From positions 1 to 23,609 of the forward strand of contig BOCB01000022.1 in NCBI GenBank assembly GCA_026002695.1: a stretch of 23,609 bases of DNA, in the 5' to 3' direction. Position 1 is the first letter of the stretch. Every line of letters begins with the position of its first letter. Shown here in pieces: positions 20,692 through 23,609 of the stretch. Source of the DNA: Synergistales bacterium. Its GTDB lineage: Bacteria; Synergistota; Synergistia; Synergistales; Synergistaceae. The notes under the pieces were generated by a model. That model ran no database searches. It had not been told where the DNA came from and saw only the letters and a list, made by a program, of their open reading frames with translations. The position numbers were made by a program, and so were the translations under genes.

Positions 20692-21854
20692 CGGAAAATC
20701 GCGCCCCTGCCGCCCCTAACGCCGGAACACTGGTAACGAAGGCTGCCGCGCTCTCCTACAGGGATTTGCCCGCGACAATCTCTAATTACATCTCGTTCAG
20801 AATACCTTTCAGGAATTATTTCGCCAGGCAGTACGTAAGAATATTCGAGGATGGTCTCTCCTCTTACGTGAAAGAATACTACAAGGGTTATGACGGAGAG
20901 TTTTATCCGGAGGGCAGAGGTACCTTTGCCGTTTCAAACTACCTCGGATTGAATCCTCTGCCTTACGCGCGGCTTTGTGAGGTAAGGGCGTATATAGCCG
21001 GCCTTCAGGCTTGGTGGGAGGCGAGGGGCGTTTATTTTCTCTGTGTAATGGTTCAGGACAAGACTACGGTATATCCTGAGTTAATGCCGATCAGAGGGCG
21101 CTTGGAGCCGCGAGGCGTGAGCTGGGGAGAGTCAATCGCGGATGTCATGAGGGATACTCCCGTGAATTTCATAGACATGTCCAAAATACTTATACGCCAC
21201 AAAGGCGAATACAAGACCTTCAACAGGCAATACGACCTTTATCATTGGAACGCCTACGGTATCTATCTTACGTACAGGACGCTGTGCGCGGCGCTTGCTC
21301 CTGTAATGAGCACAGCGCCGCGTGAGGGTGAATTCTACAGAATCACAGAGGAAGAACGCAACTATGACGGCATATTTGACTTTGAGCTTGTCCCGTGGAT
21401 GGAAATATTGGAGCAAGACAAGTTAAAGGTACTTTCAAGCGACATAGACGCCGACATCATTCGAAATACGGCAAAGCGCGGAGGCGCAATGCTCGTCATG
21501 GGCGACTCGTATTTCAACGGTACGCACTTGTCGAAACTAAGCGGAGCTGATAACGGAACGTTACCTTTCGCGCATAGCGTCAATACGTATATAGGAGCGC
21601 ATTATTCGGGAATTTCCGCGGAGGCGATGGAATTCATACACGCAACATATAAACCCACAGTGGTAATATTCGAGTTCGTTGAGCGTATGTATCCTACTCT
21701 TGCCGACTGCGCCGCGCAAAACGAGTTCTTCGTGAAGATGGGTGACGCATATCTGAATACGCCGCGCTCCGTCAACGGGGAAAACAAATTCCTGCTGGAT
21801 AAGAAAATATTAGACGGGCTGTATTTTCCCTCGAGCGAGCTCAGTAAGCGCTGA
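20604..21854 (+). CDS. AlgX/AlgJ-like SGNH-type polysaccharide O-acetyltransferase (body)
   Basis: The 416-aa frame from GTG 20604. The hydrophobic segment starts upstream of it (CYARFLFVVLFSIILSLPLV from 20583), so the GTG is probably not the natural start, and no Shine-Dalgarno precedes it. The extracytoplasmic body has the AlgX/AlgJ/DHHW pattern: catalytic pair in YDLYHWN (D211, H214) and nucleophile in MGDSYF (S302). Such proteins accept acetyl groups delivered by the MBOAT partner and transfer them to an exported polysaccharide. Joined to ATG 20470 by a one-unit change in the TCAG tract, the product would be 462 aa. The stop codon lies in repeat B1. Confidence 0.88.
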   Translation: MVLFSIILSLPLVIWPTGLYSRLGLDVELTENRAPAAPNAGTLVTKAAALSYRDLPATISNYISFRIPFRNYFARQYVRIFEDGLSSYVKEYYKGYDGEFYPEGRGTFAVSNYLGLNPLPYARLCEVRAYIAGLQAWWEARGVYFLCVMVQDKTTVYPELMPIRGRLEPRGVSWGESIADVMRDTPVNFIDMSKILIRHKGEYKTFNRQYDLYHWNAYGIYLTYRTLCAALAPVMSTAPREGEFYRITEEERNYDGIFDFELVPWMEILEQDKLKVLSSDIDADIIRNTAKRGGAMLVMGDSYFNGTHLSKLSGADNGTLPFAHSVNTYIGAHYSGISAEAMEFIHATYKPTVVIFEFVERMYPTLADCAAQNEFFVKMGDAYLNTPRSVNGENKFLLDKKILDGLYFPSSELSKR

Positions 21855-21870
21855 TTAAATCGCCCAAAAT
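21846..21870 (+). repeat. Dispersed repeat B, copy B1
   Basis: AAGCGCTGATTAAAT followed by CGCCCAAAAT. The TGA at 21852-21854, inside it, is the stop codon of the AlgX/AlgJ-like gene. It matches B2 (8475-8506, opposite strand) over at least 18 bases. Confidence 0.6.
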
Positions 21871-21969
21871 ATCCGATCATTTTGTAATAATGAATAAATT
21901 TAAGTTATGAAACTAAAGTTTTGTGGTAGAATATGCGATAATATTAGTAAGAAGAGGGAGGTGTGTTAT

Positions 21970-22374
21970 ATGCGTGGAGATATGGCATGGGGCGTTATTG
22001 AGAAGGATCTCGACGGGCTTACAAAAAGGCTTGAGGCCACCTCTCAGAATATCGCCAACATGAACACGCCCCGTTACGCGCGCAAAGAAGTTTCGTTTGA
22101 AGATCAGCTCAAAGAGGTCATTGACGCTCCGCGGAGGCTTCCGTTGAAGCTCTCGAACCCGAAGCATTTCTCGAACGTCAAACTCAGCCTCGACGAGGTT
22201 ATCCCGGGCGAACGGCAGGTAGGTTACGAGGTCTACAGGCTCGACTCGAACAACGTTGACCCGGAGACTGAAACGGCGCGCCTTGCGGAAAGCAGGATGC
22301 TTCACACGGCAATGACGCGGGCGCTCACCCGCAAGATATCAATGTACAGAAAAGCGATAGGGGGCGGCGCGTAA
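21970..22374 (+). CDS. flgB: Flagellar basal-body rod protein FlgB
   Basis: A 134-aa proximal rod protein of normal FlgB size. The N-terminal rod signature LEATSQNIANMNTPRYARKEV is followed by FEDQLKEVI; the C-terminal coiled region (ESRMLHTAMTRALTRKISMYRKAI) is typical. The ATG at 21970 has GGGAGG 7 bases upstream; an earlier in-frame ATG at 21907 has none. The stop codon shares one base with the flgC start, so the two are co-translated. Confidence 0.95.
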   Translation: MRGDMAWGVIEKDLDGLTKRLEATSQNIANMNTPRYARKEVSFEDQLKEVIDAPRRLPLKLSNPKHFSNVKLSLDEVIPGERQVGYEVYRLDSNNVDPETETARLAESRMLHTAMTRALTRKISMYRKAIGGGA

Positions 22375-22826
22375 TGAGAATTTTTCGTTCGATCGACATA
22401 GCGGGAAGCGGATTGACGGCCAACCGGCTCTGGATGGACGTCATATCGGGTAACCTTGCGAACGTAAACACCACGCGTACTCCTGCCGGAGGTCCATATG
22501 TGCGCCGCGTTCCCGTATTCCACGAGCGTCTCATGGATGCGGTCGGCGAACAGGACAACCGCGTCAAAAAGGGTTGGTTCGGTATGTACGCGAGCTCCGG
22601 CGTGAGAGTTACTGACATAGGCACTGACGCGACGCCGCCGAGGCTGGCTTATCAGCCCGATCATCCGGACGCGAACGCCGAGGGATACGTCGCCTATCCT
22701 AACGTAAACGTCGTGCGTGAAATGGCCGACATGATGGTGGCAAGCCGCGCCTACGAAGCAAACCTCGCCGTGGTTGACACTGGCAAAGCTCTCTGGAACA
22801 GCGGGCTTGAGATAATGAGAGGTTAG
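22374..22826 (+). CDS. flgC: Flagellar basal-body rod protein FlgC
   Basis: A 150-aa rod protein of standard FlgC length. The N-terminal motif ISGNLANVNTTRTPAGGPYVRR and the C-terminal EMADMMVASRAYEANLAVVDT are characteristic. It overlaps flgB by one base (TAATG). A strong terminator follows 37 bases after its stop, so the expected third rod gene fliE is not part of this unit. Confidence 0.96.
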   Translation: MRIFRSIDIAGSGLTANRLWMDVISGNLANVNTTRTPAGGPYVRRVPVFHERLMDAVGEQDNRVKKGWFGMYASSGVRVTDIGTDATPPRLAYQPDHPDANAEGYVAYPNVNVVREMADMMVASRAYEANLAVVDTGKALWNSGLEIMRG

Positions 22827-22862
22827 GGCGCATTTGTAAATTTTACGCACGCAAACACGCAG

Positions 22863-22897
22863 AACAGCCCGGCAGGACGATTCCGCCGGGCTGTTTA
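22863..22897 (+). terminator. Rho-independent terminator after flgC
   Basis: AACAGCCCGGC (22863-22873) pairs perfectly over 11 bp with GCCGGGCTGTT (22885-22895), followed by TATATA. It separates flgBC from flhA. Confidence 0.85.
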
Positions 22898-23008
22898 TAT
22901 ACGAACTGCGGCTTGGATGTTTTCAGCAACCCTTGCCACAGTGCCAATAACAACATATAATAAGTACATAGCGGTTTTATAATGTATCAATTATTTGGGG
23001 AGTGAACT

Positions 23009-23609
23009 ATGGCCGAGAGTACGATTTCAGAGGGATCCTTTGTAACGAAGTACGCTGACGTCGGGCTTGCCGTACTGTTGGTTGCGGTCATCGTCATGAT
23101 GATCATACCTGTGCCTACGCCTGTATTGGACGTTTTATTGGCCGGAAATATCACATTCGGTGTCGTCATGCTGCTCGCCACGTTCTATGTGACGAGCGCG
23201 CTTGAGATATCGGCGTTTCCCACAATAATACTTATAGCTACTCTCTTCCGCCTGTCGCTCAACATATCCACAACAAGGCAGATACTCTTGAATGGTTACG
23301 GAGGCAGCGTCATTCAGGCTTTCGGTTACTTCGTCGTCGGAGGTAACTATGTCGTCGGCGCTGTTATATTCCTGATACTGGTGGTTATTCAGTTCATGGT
23401 CATAACGAAGGGCTCCGAACGAGTGGCCGAAGTCGCGGCGCGATTCACGCTCGACGCTATGCCGGGAAAACAGATGGCCATAGACGCCGACCTCAACGCC
23501 GGTATGATAGACGAGGACGGCGCGCGCAAGAGAAGGAAGGATATTCAGCGAGAGGCCGACTTTTACGGGGCTATGGACGGCGCGTCGAAGTTCGTTAAGG
23601 GGGACGCGG
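23009..23609 (+). CDS. flhA: Flagellar export apparatus protein FlhA (5' part)
   Basis: The first 200 residues of FlhA, the large membrane subunit of the flagellar type III export gate; the gene runs off the window. After a short N-terminus come hydrophobic segments (from ~ residue 18) and the highly conserved FPTIILIATLFRLSLNISTTRQIL, followed by the cytoplasmic loop FIPEP-region equivalent with DADLNAGMIDEDGARKRR and READFYGAMDGASKFVKGD, diagnostic of the FlhA/SctV family. GGGGAGTG precedes the ATG. FlhA rather than a virulence SctV is favoured by the flgBC neighbours. Confidence 0.96.
   Translation, partial: MAESTISEGSFVTKYADVGLAVLLVAVIVMMIIPVPTPVLDVLLAGNITFGVVMLLATFYVTSALEISAFPTIILIATLFRLSLNISTTRQILLNGYGGSVIQAFGYFVVGGNYVVGAVIFLILVVIQFMVITKGSERVAEVAARFTLDAMPGKQMAIDADLNAGMIDEDGARKRRKDIQREADFYGAMDGASKFVKGDA

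Noticed and set aside
21895..21960. Flagellar or housekeeping promoter upstream of flgB
   Set aside because: TAGAAT and GATAAT boxes are present, but no acceptable -35 box or sigma-28-type motif at proper spacing was found.

Overview
The window reads as chromosomal core DNA of a flagellated bacterium. The best guess is a member of the Synergistota (Synergistetes). This rests on the style of gene order (tuf-rpmG-trnW-secE-nusG-rplKA-rplJL; ackA-DUF177-rpmF; tmk-yaaR-holB-ricT), the purine-rich Shine-Dalgarno sites, frequent TTG/GTG starts and heavy use of ATA for isoleucine. No 16S or marker comparison was possible, so the assignment is tentative.

Layout. (1) 1-3880, + strand: end of tuf, rpmG, tRNA-Trp, secE, nusG, rplK, rplA, an L10-type leader with attenuator, rplJ and rplL, closed by a strong terminator. 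rpoBC does not follow. (2) 4054-7381, + strand: an amidohydrolase, then ackA, a DUF177/YceD protein, rpmF and a glyoxalase-fold protein. (3) 7496-8359, - strand: a metallo-beta-lactamase-fold hydrolase. (4) 8617-12171, + strand: an unrecognised 176-aa protein, an exported ComEC-like hydrolase with its DUF3006 partner, an EamA transporter and a DeoR-type regulator. (5) 12244-17777, - strand: a tightly overlapping housekeeping operon read tmk, yaaR, holB, ricT, ftsY, then an unrecognised protein with a Pro/Glu-rich, Lys-rich tail. (6) 18147-21854, + strand: an altronate-dehydratase-like protein lacking its expected cysteines, an AlgI-type MBOAT acyltransferase and an AlgX/AlgJ-like SGNH protein. 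(7) 21970-23609, + strand: flgB, flgC and the start of flhA.

The most interesting signal is in region 6. Ten TCAG tetranucleotide repeats lie in the 5' end of the AlgX/AlgJ-like gene. The well-placed ATG (20470) is out of frame with the main body in this sequence; one extra TCAG unit (or two fewer) would join them into a 462-aa membrane-anchored protein. This is the classic layout of a slipped-strand phase-variation switch, here apparently controlling O-acetylation of an exported polysaccharide, and captured in the OFF state.

The second notable signal is a set of short dispersed intergenic repeats in four families (A-D here). Family A has seven copies of about 40 bp, with a conserved AGGAGCCTAAAGGGT-like core between complementary arms. 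Several repeats overlap gene ends and supply stop codons or terminal codons.
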